64,000 nt of DNA from an uncultured Saprospiraceae bacterium (GTDB lineage: Bacteria; Bacteroidota; Bacteroidia; Chitinophagales; Saprospiraceae), in assembly GCA_938016265.1 (NCBI GenBank), contig CALLWB010000084.1, positions 1-64,000 of the forward strand. Reading direction: 5' to 3'. The position numbers and the translations under genes were made by a program. The notes under the pieces are model-generated. The model did not search any database. It was not told where the DNA came from and saw nothing but the letters and a program-made list of their open reading frames with translations. Positions within the stretch are counted from its first letter, which is position 1, and every line of letters starts with the position of its first letter. Shown here piece after piece: positions 8,532 through 18,252 of the stretch.

Positions 8532-8888
8532 AGAATTAAAATTTTGAGATTACGAAAAAGAGTGTAAAATTTTATTCTTAACTGGGCGCTATTTGCCAGC
8601 ACAAAGTTCTGTTTATTCTAGAAAGTCAGTAGGTGTTTCTGTAATTTCGCAATTTTGAAGAAGAAAAACAAATTAATTTAATTTTAAATTTAATTTTATA
8701 TACATGTATTCTGTTCTTTTAATCAGAATGTAGAGGTTTTGGCAAAATGTAACACAAGGGATTAAAGGGGTAGCTTCTTTTCTCGTGGGGAGAGTAATGT
8801 CCTATTTTAAAAACAGACAAATCCTGAACAATTTACCATTTGTATTGTAGTTTGTATATTCGAGTTAAATTTTAGCGTTGATTAATCC
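8532..8888. other. Divergent intergenic region, AT-rich
   Basis: No coding sequence is supported. An A/T-only tract of about 35 bp occurs around 8665-8702. The region should hold promoters for the DUF4199 gene (minus) and the NUDIX gene (plus), but I find no full -33/-7 match. Confidence 0.5.
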
Positions 8889-9299
8889 ATGAAAAAACAA
8901 TATCCAATCACGACCGTAGGCGCCTTGATTATAAACCCTAAGAAGGAAGTATTACTTATCAAAACGCACAAGTGGACTAACAAATATGGGATACCAGGTG
9001 GGAAAATTGATATGGGAGAAACTTGCGAAGAAGCCCTCATTCGGGAAATTAAGGAAGAAACTAATCTCAAAATTTCCAATATCAAATTTATCACCATAAT
9101 TGATAGCGTCTATAGCGAAGAGTTTTACAAAAAAAAGCACATGATCCTGCTCAATTATACCTGTGAAACTTCCGGCACCGACGTCAAACTAAATGAAGAA
9201 GCGCAATCTTATGTTTGGGCCACTATCGAAGAAGCACTGACCATGGATCTAAATACTGCAACCAGAAAACTGATAACCTTGTATGATGAGCAAAACTGA
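8889..9299 (+). CDS. NUDIX hydrolase
   Basis: A 136-residue pyrophosphohydrolase. The NUDIX box is complete at about 37-59: GGKIDMGET, then REIKEETNLKI, so the GxxxxxE...REUxEExGU metal-binding pattern is intact. NUDIX enzymes cleave nucleoside-diphosphate-X compounds; the substrate cannot be read from sequence. The 3' end overlaps the following SDR gene by 17 bp, which implies translational coupling. If the SDR acts on pterins, the NUDIX could be a dihydroneopterin-triphosphatase, but this is only a contextual guess. Confidence 0.88.
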   Translation: MKKQYPITTVGALIINPKKEVLLIKTHKWTNKYGIPGGKIDMGETCEEALIREIKEETNLKISNIKFITIIDSVYSEEFYKKKHMILLNYTCETSGTDVKLNEEAQSYVWATIEEALTMDLNTATRKLITLYDEQN

Positions 9300-10008
9300 T
9301 AAATACGCATTTGTTACTGGGAGTTCGGACGGACTTGGAAGGGCACTCGCTATTTGTCTTGCCAAGGCTGGCTATCATCTCATTATTCATTACAAAGAAA
9401 GTGAAGAGGAAGCACTCACGGTAGTAAAAGAAATCGAAGCCCTTGACAGAAAAGCATTTGCGCTGAAAGGCGATCTCACTGATCCACATCAAGTAAATAA
9501 ATTGTTCCAGAAAGTGGAGCAACTTGATATTTCCTTGGAGGTGTTTGTTCAAAACGTGGGCAATTATCTGAAAAAAAATATTCTGGACCTCTCTTTCGAG
9601 GAATGGACTGAAATTGTAAATTCGAATCTGAATGCTACCTTCTATTGCAACAAACGAGCAGCGGATATAATGATGCAGAAAGGCTATGGTCGAATTGTCA
9701 ATATTGGATTTGCTTCGCTTGGATCGCTGGCAGCGAAACCGATGATTACGCCTTATTATATTGCAAAAACAGGCGTCTTGATCCTGACAAAATCCCTAGG
9801 AGCAGAATTAGCTGACAAAGGGATCACGGTCAATATGATCTCTCCTGGAGTGCTCGAGACGAGTATCAGCAAACCCGTCCACGAAATACCAATGGGCCGA
9901 CTTGCCCGACTGGAGGAAATGGAACGCGCGCTGCTTTTTTTAGTTGATTCTAAAAGTGAATACATAACTGGCGTGAATCTTGATATAGCAGGAGGGTGGA
10001 GGCTATAG
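9283..10008 (+). CDS. SDR family oxidoreductase (FabG/FolM-like)
   Basis: A 241-residue NAD(P)-dependent classical short-chain dehydrogenase. The cofactor motif TGSSDGLG is at about 12-19, and the catalytic Tyr-Lys is in YYIAKTG (about 162-168). The usual NNAG motif reads QNVGNY, a variant also seen in some pterin or enoyl reductase-like members. The C-terminus GVNLDIAGGW matches the usual substrate-loop end. ATG at 9283 and 9286 are both possible, and either overlaps the NUDIX stop by 14-17 bp. The substrate is not determinable: 3-oxoacyl-ACP reductase and dihydrofolate/dihydromonapterin reductase are both possible. Confidence 0.85.
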   Translation: MMSKTDKYAFVTGSSDGLGRALAICLAKAGYHLIIHYKESEEEALTVVKEIEALDRKAFALKGDLTDPHQVNKLFQKVEQLDISLEVFVQNVGNYLKKNILDLSFEEWTEIVNSNLNATFYCNKRAADIMMQKGYGRIVNIGFASLGSLAAKPMITPYYIAKTGVLILTKSLGAELADKGITVNMISPGVLETSISKPVHEIPMGRLARLEEMERALLFLVDSKSEYITGVNLDIAGGWRL

Positions 10009-10124
10009 TAACGTTTTTTCGGCCTTCAGGCGTTGGAACATTCACAAAAATATAGTATATTCGTAGACCACACACGCCACGCATATTTTAATAATTTCAA
10101 CTTTATTCTAAAAAAAATAGACTC

Positions 10125-11039
10125 ATGAACGGCATAAACTTTTTAGCGAAATTTACCCTTGTTCTGTTTTTATCCATCCTTGGATTTTCTACTTCTGTAG
10201 AAGCACAATGGGCAGAAAAAATGCTGAATCGCACATTAGACAGAACACAAAGTGCAGCGGAAAAAAGAGCAAATAGAGCAGTAAATAAAGGAATTGACAA
10301 ATCACTAGATAAGGTAGAAGATACTGCAGAAGGAGCAGTAACCGGAAAAAAGAAAAAAAGAGAAGAAGAACTAGCGGAGGGAAGCGATGATGATTTTTTG
10401 GTAGAAACTGCTGGAGAAAATCTAAACGAGCCTTACAATAGTGACTTTATAGGTATGTTCGAACTAGAATTCGAGAAGTACGACGGCAGCAAAAAAGAAG
10501 AAGTGAATTCTGGAAAAGCGAAATATTACTTTAATAAAAATCAGGTTTGTGTTGAAGCTAGTGGACCAGAAAAAGTGATGTTGATCATCGATCATGACAC
10601 AAACATGATGACAATGGCCAACCCGGAAAAGAAAACAGCCATCAAAATGGAGCGCCCTGCCAATAGAACAGAGTATGAAGTAGAAGACTATACTGTTGTA
10701 AGAAATGGCGATAAAAAATTCATCCTAGGACATCCATGCGTGAAGTACACCGCGACTTCTAAGGAGCACACTTCCATTCTTTGGGTAGACGAATCTATCC
10801 GATTTGACTATTCTAAAGCGATGCACAGCTTTGGAGGGAAAGCGAAAAAACTTGGAGGTGGTGGTTCTGACGTCATGAATCAAATCTCTGGTTTCCCTAT
10901 CGAAATCGAATCCACTGAAAATGGAAAAAGTGAGAAAATGATTATCCGTACCACCATGTTGGAAATCGGTTCAGTAGACCAAGCAGCGTTCAACCTTAGC
11001 GGATACGAAGTCCAAGACATGAGTGCCTTCGGAAACTAA
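10125..11039 (+). CDS. Secreted DUF4412-type protein
   Basis: A 304-residue exported protein. A signal peptide ends near STSVEAQ (about 27). A lysine/glutamate-rich segment (30-90) precedes a beta-rich domain (about 100-300) that resembles DUF4412, with KYYFNKNQVCVEASGPEKVM and later the CVKYTATSKEHTSILWVDE stretch. The family is found in Bacteroidota and may be periplasmic or outer-membrane associated; its function is unknown. It is a single gene with a terminator at 11081. No T9SS tail is present. Confidence 0.68.
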   Translation: MNGINFLAKFTLVLFLSILGFSTSVEAQWAEKMLNRTLDRTQSAAEKRANRAVNKGIDKSLDKVEDTAEGAVTGKKKKREEELAEGSDDDFLVETAGENLNEPYNSDFIGMFELEFEKYDGSKKEEVNSGKAKYYFNKNQVCVEASGPEKVMLIIDHDTNMMTMANPEKKTAIKMERPANRTEYEVEDYTVVRNGDKKFILGHPCVKYTATSKEHTSILWVDESIRFDYSKAMHSFGGKAKKLGGGGSDVMNQISGFPIEIESTENGKSEKMIIRTTMLEIGSVDQAAFNLSGYEVQDMSAFGN

Positions 11040-11080
11040 TCAGACGTATTCACGAACATTCGTTTAGAAAAAAATATTTG

Positions 11081-11113
11081 TAGCCCATTGATTCATTTCA
11101 GTGGGCTATTTTT
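11081..11113 (+). terminator. Rho-independent terminator after the DUF4412 gene
   Basis: TAGCCCA (11081-11087) pairs with TGGGCTA (11102-11108), followed by TTTTTG. The stem is 7 bp with a 14-nt loop, so moderate strength. Confidence 0.7.
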
Positions 11114-11142
11114 GTTTATATTGCTTTTCTGAATACTTATTA

Positions 11143-11841
11143 ATGCGCAAATTGACATTCTTCATACTCCTGGCAATAGGTAGCTGCCAATCGGATCAAT
11201 CGTTAAAAGATTATTACTTCCCAATCGACGACTTGAAGGAAGGACTGGTGTACCATTATCAATCCGTCAATAACAAGCAAATGCCACCCTTTTATTGGTA
11301 TTATAAGTCCTTTACGGAGAATAACGCCCAACAGTTCAGCGGGCAGTATTACAATGTTGAAGGAGTCGTCCAGCAGTTTACCCTAGAACAGATCACTCCA
11401 AGCGGCAGCACAGCACTGGAATATCGACTATTTGAATACGACTCCCTCGGGACCATGCATAAAGCAAACGTCACCATCGAAAAAAATCAAGTCTATCCCT
11501 TCCTCCAATCCGACAACATACAACGATTCAAAATACAATGGAACGATCCCCTAACTCCCAGTACACAAAATAGCCTCAACCGTGGCCGCATTTTCCAAAA
11601 ATACACCAACTACAACTGGAAGGGTAAAGAAGTTCCCTGCGCGGAATTTCTAATGGTAGAAACCATCGATGTGGAAGAAGCCAATAACGGCGTTCAAACC
11701 ATCGAAACCACCACCAAAGAGCTATTTGCTAAAGAGATTGGGCTAGTGTACTACCAGAAAAAAATAGGCGATAAGATTAACATCGAATACGAACTGGAAC
11801 ACCGGGAATCCATGGCGGAATTCGAAAAAAAGTTTCAATAA
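11143..11841 (+). CDS. Hypothetical lipoprotein
   Basis: A lipoprotein of 232 residues starting at ATG 11143. An upstream GTG at 11101 lies inside the preceding terminator stem and would add 14 unlikely residues, so I reject it. The lipobox LAIGSC gives a lipidated Cys about 12 residues in. The mature domain is Tyr/Gln-rich and beta-like (HYQSVNNKQMPPFYWYYKSF); I do not recognise a family. Its stop overlaps the comF-like start by one base (TAATG), so the two genes are translationally coupled. That coupling does not by itself reveal a shared function. Confidence 0.75.
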   Translation: MRKLTFFILLAIGSCQSDQSLKDYYFPIDDLKEGLVYHYQSVNNKQMPPFYWYYKSFTENNAQQFSGQYYNVEGVVQQFTLEQITPSGSTALEYRLFEYDSLGTMHKANVTIEKNQVYPFLQSDNIQRFKIQWNDPLTPSTQNSLNRGRIFQKYTNYNWKGKEVPCAEFLMVETIDVEEANNGVQTIETTTKELFAKEIGLVYYQKKIGDKINIEYELEHRESMAEFEKKFQ

Positions 11842-12542
11842 TGATTCCAAGCCAGATCAAACAACCTTTTCGGGATGTGTTCCACTTGTTTTATCCCAAC
11901 CTTTGCCTGGCCTGCGGACAGCACCTCAAAGTGAGGAAAGATATCATTTGTATTTCGTGTCAGGTAAAACTACCAAAAACAAACTTCCATTTGCATGAAG
12001 ACAATCCGGTGATTGAACATTTTTGGGGACGAATATCTATCGGCGCGGGAGCTGCTTATCTGTATTTTTCGAAAGGTAGTAAAGCACAGCAGCTGCTACA
12101 TGAACTGAAGTACAAGGGCAAAGGACGGATTGGTGTTGTCCTTGGAAAACGGTATGGCATGCAGCTCAAAAAAAGCCCGCTTTATCAATCTATTGATCTG
12201 ATAGTACCAGTTCCAATTCATATTAGAAAACGTAGGATTCGGGGCTATAACCAAAGTGCAAAGTTTGCCGAAGGACTCTCAGAAACACTGGGAGTGCCAT
12301 GGAAAGAAGGCATGAAACGTTTAGACATGGTCGACTCGCAAACCCAAAAATCAAGGATGGCTCGTTTCGAAAATGTAGAAAATAGTTTTCAGGTACTCGA
12401 TCCTAAGAGTCTGGCCGACAAGCATATTCTGCTGGTCGACGATGTGATTACAACTGGTGCGACATTGGAGGCTTGTGCCTTGAAGATATTGGCGATTCCT
12501 GGCACCAAGGTCAGTGTCGCAACTATTGCTATTGCGCGATAG
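11841..12542 (+). CDS. comF: ComF family phosphoribosyltransferase-like protein
   Basis: A 233-residue cytoplasmic protein related to ComFC, which supports uptake and processing of transforming DNA. The N-terminal zinc-binding pair CLACG and CISCQ lies at about 19-40. The C-terminal phosphoribosyltransferase domain has the PRPP motif ILLVDDVITTGAT at about 194-206. The segment HIRKRRIRGYNQSAKFAEGL is a ComF hallmark. Length is normal. The start codon overlaps the upstream lipoprotein stop. No other competence gene is in the window, so natural transformation is not demonstrated. Confidence 0.9.
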   Translation: MIPSQIKQPFRDVFHLFYPNLCLACGQHLKVRKDIICISCQVKLPKTNFHLHEDNPVIEHFWGRISIGAGAAYLYFSKGSKAQQLLHELKYKGKGRIGVVLGKRYGMQLKKSPLYQSIDLIVPVPIHIRKRRIRGYNQSAKFAEGLSETLGVPWKEGMKRLDMVDSQTQKSRMARFENVENSFQVLDPKSLADKHILLVDDVITTGATLEACALKILAIPGTKVSVATIAIAR

Positions 12543-12622
12543 TTATGAAACGAACAGGCTAGATCGTATGTCCTGATAGGTCTTTTTTTACAAAAAACTA
12601 TGTCAGTCTCAAGAAGAAGTAT

Positions 12623-12630
12623 TACTTTTG
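12623..12630 (+). promoter_or_regulatory. Possible -7 promoter element (TACTTTTG)
   Basis: Exact TAnnTTTG match about 84 bp before the TraB/GumN gene in a 171-bp gap. The -33 position is not convincing. Confidence 0.4.
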
Positions 12631-12713
12631 ATTTTCTTATATCTACACATGCATAATCACACAATGTTTCGACAAATTCATCCTGTCGGATCCCTAATTT
12701 TTATTTGATTTAA

Positions 12714-15700
12714 GTGAAAATACCAATGAATACCAACGTACACCACCTCGCTTTTACACTTTTTATCCTATTGTTTTCCACCGTCATTTATTCCCAGGAA
12801 ACGAAGACGAATGATCTGTTGTGGGAAATAACGGGGAATGGATTGACTGAACCCTCCTACTTGTTTGGGACCATGCATGTAAAAGATCCGCGAGCATTCA
12901 ATTTTGCAGATGAAGTAATGCTGTCTATTGAAAAGTGTGATGCTTTTGCACTGGAGGTACAACCCGATTCCATTATAAAATCCATGTTTGCTAAGTCATT
13001 TGAAGAAGAAAAGACAGACACCACAGATTATATAAAAGAGTTGCTCTCCGAAGAAGAATACAAAAAACTAAATGCCGTTTTTGAAGAAAAAACAGGCTAT
13101 GGAATGGATCAACTAGAATCTAAAAATCCGGTTATTCTTAAGCGATTGTTGACGCCAGATCTGGCAGGTGAGGATGACAAACAGACGTTCGTTGATGCTT
13201 ACCTGTTTGGTATTGCGAGGACATTGAGGAAAGATATAATGGGATTAGAGGATGCAGAAACGCAAATGGATTTATTGGACCTTTCAACCCCAGAAGAACA
13301 ACGAGCGATGTTCATGGATTTTATCGACTATTCGCCAGAAGACTATGAAAATTTCTACGATGATTTTGTGGCAGTTTACGCAACGGGAGATCTGAATCTC
13401 ATCTACAAAACGATGGGCAAGAAAGAAATCTACGATCTAGTAATGATGCAACGAAACAAGGTCATGGCAAAAAGTATGATAGAGATCATGCATGAAAAAT
13501 CCTTGTTTGCTGCAATGGGCGTGGCACATTTGCTAGGCGATACGAGTGTTATTGCGCTGTTACAATATGAAGGGTATACCGTAAAACCGGTCAAACCGTC
13601 ATTTACTGGAGTAGCTGACCAATACACTATTGATCCCGCAAAAATGGAATGGGCGTCCTACAAAAACGAAGATGCTGGATTTGAAGTGGAATTTCCTGGG
13701 ATAGCTATTGATATGGATATAATAGAAAGTATGACCTCTGTTATCCATCCTGATATGACGACTGAATCTTACTATATGGCCTATGCCTTGGATTTGCGAA
13801 ATCGAGGAATAACAGAAGACAAAAAAACACTCCTAGAAAGAATGCTGCAAAGTGTAGGAGACTCCAGAACCCACAAAGTCGTCAAAAAGAAATGGCTAAC
13901 GGACAAGGGAAGGGAATGCCTGGATGGTACTTTGAAAGGCAAATCCCAAAAATCTGGCAGAGTGCGATTTTTTTGGGAAAACGATATCGTTTATGCTGTT
14001 TACGTAGAGACAGACCTAAATCAATTGAAAGAGTCTTACATCAAACGGGTATTTGAATCCTTTACCATCAGCGAACCAGCTCCGCTCCCTGAAAAATCTA
14101 CCGAATGGAAAAGATTTACAGATACCCTAGGCGCCTTTTCTATAATGCTCCCTGGTGAGCCGGAAAAAATCACGAGATCAGTACCCAATCCTAATGAACC
14201 AGAAGGAGATAATTTTGAAATAATCCTCTACTTGTTAACTGATGCGGCCACCATGACCAATTATCTGATTGCCTATAATGATTTTCCAAACAAGTATTTT
14301 CTAGAAGATGTGTATGAGTCCTACAATAATGCTTTCGAAGATTTAAAGGGCAAAGGAGAGATCTTATCTCCCTTAGACACGATAGAGTTGGCAGGGAGGA
14401 ACGCGAGGCGCACAACGTTGTTGGTGCAGGGGAAAAGCTATTCTGAATGTCGATATTTATTCAGAGGCAATAGATATTACAGAGTTTTAAAGCAAAATCT
14501 GAAGTTTAACGAAATGGAATTAAACGAGGATCAGTTTTTCGAATCCTTTAAATTGGAGCCCTACGAGGCGTCTGCTTTTGTGCCACTAGAACCAGAAGGT
14601 CAGGATTTTTCTATGGAGGTATTCAAAAATCAAATATTAGAGGTAGACACTTCGGTAGACCACAGTTCTTTTATTGGTGACGTTTTCCACTATTATTTCA
14701 AAGATATGAGTTCAGGAAACTTGTATTCTCTGGAAGTCTCAGAGTTGAAAAAGTATTTCAAAATCAATCATCTGGACTCCTTTTATAATACTTTTGAAGA
14801 GGGCGTCCTTAGTTACCGAGACACCATTCTTAACAAAAAATCAGTGCTTATAGATGGTGTTTCTTCCAGAGATTTATTGATTAAGGATACTGTTAAAGGA
14901 AATATTAGTAGGAATATGTATTTTATTGACCGCGATTATATGTATTTCTTGTATTGTTATGGAGCGGAAGAAGAGTTGTTTGGCGAGACGCCCAATCGGT
15001 ATTTTAACTCCTTTAAAAAGCGGGCGAAAACTTCTAAGTTGGATATCTATGCTTCAAAGGCCCAATTGATTCTTGAAAATTTATTAAGTACCGATACTTT
15101 AGAGCAGGCGATGGCTTATGGCGCACTGGGTTATTACGAGTTTGAAGAAGAGGACATTTCGTTGCTCCAACAAGCGCTGGCTGCTACCTATTCAGACGAC
15201 ACGTCGTCTCTCGATACCAGAAAAAGCTTGATCCTTGCTTTGAGTACCTTCGAAGAGGAGTCTGCTGTCGAATTTTTGAAATCAGAGTACCGAAAACCCA
15301 ACCAGAAAAGTGAAGTAAAAGAAGAAATTCTGGACGGTTTTAATGACCCGTCAGATCCCAAAAAGCTGGAAGTGTTCTTAGAATTGTTTTTGAATGATCC
15401 GCCTACTGAACCGGTTTATGCCGGAAGTCTTTTCTATCCGTTTAGGGACTCCTTGGAGTTGTTTGCTCAGCACTATAAGCAATTGTTACCATTAATTGAA
15501 AAAGAGGACTACCGGTCTAACATTCTTACGCTTGCCACCCAAATGGCAAATAAGGATACCTTAAATTATAAAGCAACAGTAGCCAACTCCTTTGATCAGC
15601 TCACAGAATATGCAATAGCCGATCTGGAAAACTTCAAAAATGAATTAGCGGAAGATCCTGATCGATGGTTTTATTGTGGTACTTGTAATAACTATCTATT

Positions 15701-16241
15701 TTTGATGCAGTCTATCAAGAATCAATCATTGACAGACAGTTACACCAATAAATACATCACTATTTTTCAAAAAAACTATAATGAAACGAAGGGGGTTTTT
15801 ACTAGGATTGTGAATGGCCTCCCAGTCCATAAAAAAATAGTGAAATCTCAGTTGGCCAATACCGAATCCCGCCTCGAAATCATAAAAGCCTACAAGGAAA
15901 TAGACAATTTGAGCGCAGTCCCCGCCAAGTACCTGGAGGAAGAAGCTATCGCCAAGATACTTTTAATTGAACTTTTCAGCTACGACTATGGCGAACCAGA
16001 CAAAATGCAACTCCTTGGCACACTAAACACAGAAAAAGGAAAAGTGTATGCCTATGAATTGAAGTATGAACACTACGAGAAAAAAGGAGAATATTACAGC
16101 TATCGAGGAATCGTCGCCTACTTCAATAACCAAGTTTCCAATTTTGAAATAGAAGAAATTGAAACCTACACCGATTGGGAAGAGGATGAAGCTACCGACT
16201 GGCAAACCCACGTAAAAAAGATGATGGAAGAATTGGAATAG
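12714..16241 (+). CDS. TraB/GumN family protein with long multidomain extension
   Basis: A very large exported protein of 1175 residues. A GTG at 12714 or the ATG at 12726 can start it; both keep the signal peptide (to about 30, VIYSQE). Residues about 35-290 are a TraB/PrgY/GumN domain, with YLFGTMHVKDPR near the start and AAMGVAHLLGD near the end carrying the conserved GxxH motifs of this putative metalloprotease clan. The usual GumN protein ends there (about 300 residues). Here it continues with two related beta-rich units (YKNEDAGFEVEFPG, about 312-450; FTDTLGAFSIMLPGEPE, about 463-620), a third more divergent unit, and an alpha-helical, HEAT-like C-terminal third (about 780-1130). No sorting tail or membrane anchor is visible. 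Confidence 0.82.
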   Translation: MKIPMNTNVHHLAFTLFILLFSTVIYSQETKTNDLLWEITGNGLTEPSYLFGTMHVKDPRAFNFADEVMLSIEKCDAFALEVQPDSIIKSMFAKSFEEEKTDTTDYIKELLSEEEYKKLNAVFEEKTGYGMDQLESKNPVILKRLLTPDLAGEDDKQTFVDAYLFGIARTLRKDIMGLEDAETQMDLLDLSTPEEQRAMFMDFIDYSPEDYENFYDDFVAVYATGDLNLIYKTMGKKEIYDLVMMQRNKVMAKSMIEIMHEKSLFAAMGVAHLLGDTSVIALLQYEGYTVKPVKPSFTGVADQYTIDPAKMEWASYKNEDAGFEVEFPGIAIDMDIIESMTSVIHPDMTTESYYMAYALDLRNRGITEDKKTLLERMLQSVGDSRTHKVVKKKWLTDKGRECLDGTLKGKSQKSGRVRFFWENDIVYAVYVETDLNQLKESYIKRVFESFTISEPAPLPEKSTEWKRFTDTLGAFSIMLPGEPEKITRSVPNPNEPEGDNFEIILYLLTDAATMTNYLIAYNDFPNKYFLEDVYESYNNAFEDLKGKGEILSPLDTIELAGRNARRTTLLVQGKSYSECRYLFRGNRYYRVLKQNLKFNEMELNEDQFFESFKLEPYEASAFVPLEPEGQDFSMEVFKNQILEVDTSVDHSSFIGDVFHYYFKDMSSGNLYSLEVSELKKYFKINHLDSFYNTFEEGVLSYRDTILNKKSVLIDGVSSRDLLIKDTVKGNISRNMYFIDRDYMYFLYCYGAEEELFGETPNRYFNSFKKRAKTSKLDIYASKAQLILENLLSTDTLEQAMAYGALGYYEFEEEDISLLQQALAATYSDDTSSLDTRKSLILALSTFEEESAVEFLKSEYRKPNQKSEVKEEILDGFNDPSDPKKLEVFLELFLNDPPTEPVYAGSLFYPFRDSLELFAQHYKQLLPLIEKEDYRSNILTLATQMANKDTLNYKATVANSFDQLTEYAIADLENFKNELAEDPDRWFYCGTCNNYLFLMQSIKNQSLTDSYTNKYITIFQKNYNETKGVFTRIVNGLPVHKKIVKSQLANTESRLEIIKAYKEIDNLSAVPAKYLEEEAIAKILLIELFSYDYGEPDKMQLLGTLNTEKGKVYAYELKYEHYEKKGEYYSYRGIVAYFNNQVSNFEIEEIETYTDWEEDEATDWQTHVKKMMEELE

Positions 16242-16264
16242 GCAGCAGTATTAAAGCCAATCAA

Positions 16265-17032
16265 TTATTCATTCAAAGACCAACTATAGTCAAGGAAACT
16301 ACTAGCAGCTTCACTATTGATTTTTGTAGTGCTGTAGGTATTCAAAAACTCAATCAGCGTCCCCTTTTTAGTGAAATCGCCTTTGAACCAAGAAAATATT
16401 TTTGATAATTGAATCTGGTTGGGCGCCAGCTTGTTTTTCGAAGGATCGTTAATAAATGCCTTTGATTGAGTGGTCAGTTGTTCCTCCATCTGCTCTGCAG
16501 TAAACGCGTGATTCAGTAAGTTCGGGCAAGAATACGAAGCGCAAACAATCGCAAAGTGGATGCGCGGTTCCTCAAATTCTTTCCGCAGGATCCCATGTTC
16601 GATATGATTCAAATCATAAGTATTTCCTTCGATTTCTATAAATTTGATGTCCCAGACAGTATTGAGTAGCACAATTCCCTTCTTTATGTCTTTGATACTT
16701 TTTACTGGATAATGTTTTAAAATCAGCTCGATGGTGTAGGCATTGTAGGCATTGATCCAATATGCAAGGCGCTCGTTTTCTGACCAATTTTTTGCATTGG
16801 GATGATTGTCTCCCATCAATTTTAGGTAGGCATTTAGTTTGGTCGGATCTTTTTTCAGTCCTGCATAATCTACCTTCCCATCTTCGCTGACATGCGCTTG
16901 CAAAACCTCTTCCCAAAGCTGATGACTAATAGGTTGGGAGTTGGATTGCACAGTCATTTTAGAACCGTTACACCCGAAAACCAACGTTATTGCCAGAAAG
17001 AAAAGAAATTGAAAGGATCGGTTTACTAACAT
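16265..17032 (-). CDS. DUF547 domain lipoprotein
   Basis: A 255-residue exported protein of family DUF547. The signal peptide ends at LVFGC, a lipobox. DUF547 follows from about residue 60, with ERLAYWINAYNAYTIELIL as its signature and HFAIVCASYSCPNL near the centre. DUF547 resembles thiol proteases of the papain/transglutaminase type; the conserved Cys and His would be in CASYSCP and in FALVH-like positions, but I cannot confirm a working triad. It converges on the TraB/GumN gene with only 23 bp between them. Confidence 0.85.
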   Translation of the reverse strand: MLVNRSFQFLFFLAITLVFGCNGSKMTVQSNSQPISHQLWEEVLQAHVSEDGKVDYAGLKKDPTKLNAYLKLMGDNHPNAKNWSENERLAYWINAYNAYTIELILKHYPVKSIKDIKKGIVLLNTVWDIKFIEIEGNTYDLNHIEHGILRKEFEEPRIHFAIVCASYSCPNLLNHAFTAEQMEEQLTTQSKAFINDPSKNKLAPNQIQLSKIFSWFKGDFTKKGTLIEFLNTYSTTKINSEAASSFLDYSWSLNE

Positions 17033-17084
17033 CAGGCTTGTTTTTTTATTGGAATATTATGGTGTAAGATAATAAAAAGTCCTT

Positions 17085-18149
17085 CTACCTGCCAGCATAA
17101 AATGCCTTTCGAATTCGAACCACCAGATCCTCCACCACCTGTTTGTCTGGCCTATCCGGCAAAGCACATTCCCCAAACGCCAGCTTTACCTCCTTCAAGC
17201 GCTGGTCTGCCTGCTCCAACAAATCATCATAATCAAATATCCCACGTCGAATATCGAGTAGGAAATCCCGGTTTGGCCGACGTACATTGATCTTATTCTC
17301 CGTAGCAATTTCCTTCGCCATATCCAGCAGTCGGAAGGTATGTAACATATTTTTTGTGTCGTAATTTTTCCCATGGGCAACGGTGTTCTTGTATCTGGCC
17401 TCGTTGCGTTTTGCCACCCAATCCCAATACTCTTTATAACTTTTACAATAAGCAGAATACCCATCCTTGTTGAACGATAAAACGGTCACCTTCTCTAGGC
17501 CTTTTGCCACAGAACTTAAGACAACGGTATCTGATTTTTCCTTACGGAGAATACCTTTGAACCCTTGTTCGCCAGTCTCATCATAAAACAGAGCATAAGT
17601 CTCTCGCATATGACTGATCGCCACCAACCCGCAGAGTTCCTGTTTCCAGTTTCGTTCAGCAAGCCAGGGGAGTAGTGCCCTTGATCCGTGCCCCTCGATG
17701 ACATAACAAAATTCGAGGACTGACTTTCGTCGTTTGTCCATTGGGTTGGCTATTTTTTTGTTGAGGCCTCTGGCTTTTTTTATTTGAGCAACTGCAAATC
17801 CTGCGAATGTCTGTTCACAGAGTTTGCTAATAAAATCTTCTGGTCTGAACAAGTCAAACAATGGATGTTTATGCTGAATACAATCCTCCGGCATTGCTAA
17901 CAATTCAAGCATGTTTGGATTACAAACGGCTAGTAATTCCGCAAATCTTCCGAGCTCATAATAGACTTCGTCATTCCGGGCATCACTGATTTGCGGCAGG
18001 TATTCCATTCCGTAATAATGGTCCCGGGGAAGGACAAACACTCCCTTCAAATCCTGATCAGAAGTAGCAATATTCGTCCCGTAGGCATTACTGCCAGCAA
18101 TTGATTCAAAAAGTAAAAGGTTATTATTCCTTAGATCTTCAATAGTCAT
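17085..18149 (-). CDS. Predicted nucleotidyltransferase (DNA polymerase beta superfamily, COG3541-like)
   Basis: A 354-residue cytoplasmic protein. The N-terminal nucleotidyltransferase fold is marked by SIAGSNAYGT (about 15-24) and SDQDLKGVFV (about 29-38), where Asp residues would bind metal. The family (COG3541) is widespread in bacteria and phages, with an uncharacterised substrate; it may transfer nucleotides to RNA or small molecules. The C-terminal half is helical and basic. It is 53 bp upstream of the DUF547 gene on the same strand, but the spacing and different location make a shared role doubtful. Confidence 0.8.
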   Translation of the reverse strand: MTIEDLRNNNLLLFESIAGSNAYGTNIATSDQDLKGVFVLPRDHYYGMEYLPQISDARNDEVYYELGRFAELLAVCNPNMLELLAMPEDCIQHKHPLFDLFRPEDFISKLCEQTFAGFAVAQIKKARGLNKKIANPMDKRRKSVLEFCYVIEGHGSRALLPWLAERNWKQELCGLVAISHMRETYALFYDETGEQGFKGILRKEKSDTVVLSSVAKGLEKVTVLSFNKDGYSAYCKSYKEYWDWVAKRNEARYKNTVAHGKNYDTKNMLHTFRLLDMAKEIATENKINVRRPNRDFLLDIRRGIFDYDDLLEQADQRLKEVKLAFGECALPDRPDKQVVEDLVVRIRKAFYAGR

Positions 18150-18252
18150 ATTTTGGAAGCTTTGGTGCTCTTCAAATTAAGCAAATTTGTGCTACGTAGA
18201 ACGTGCAATTTTTATAAAAAAACGAACCACCAATATTTGAATTGCTGCCTAG

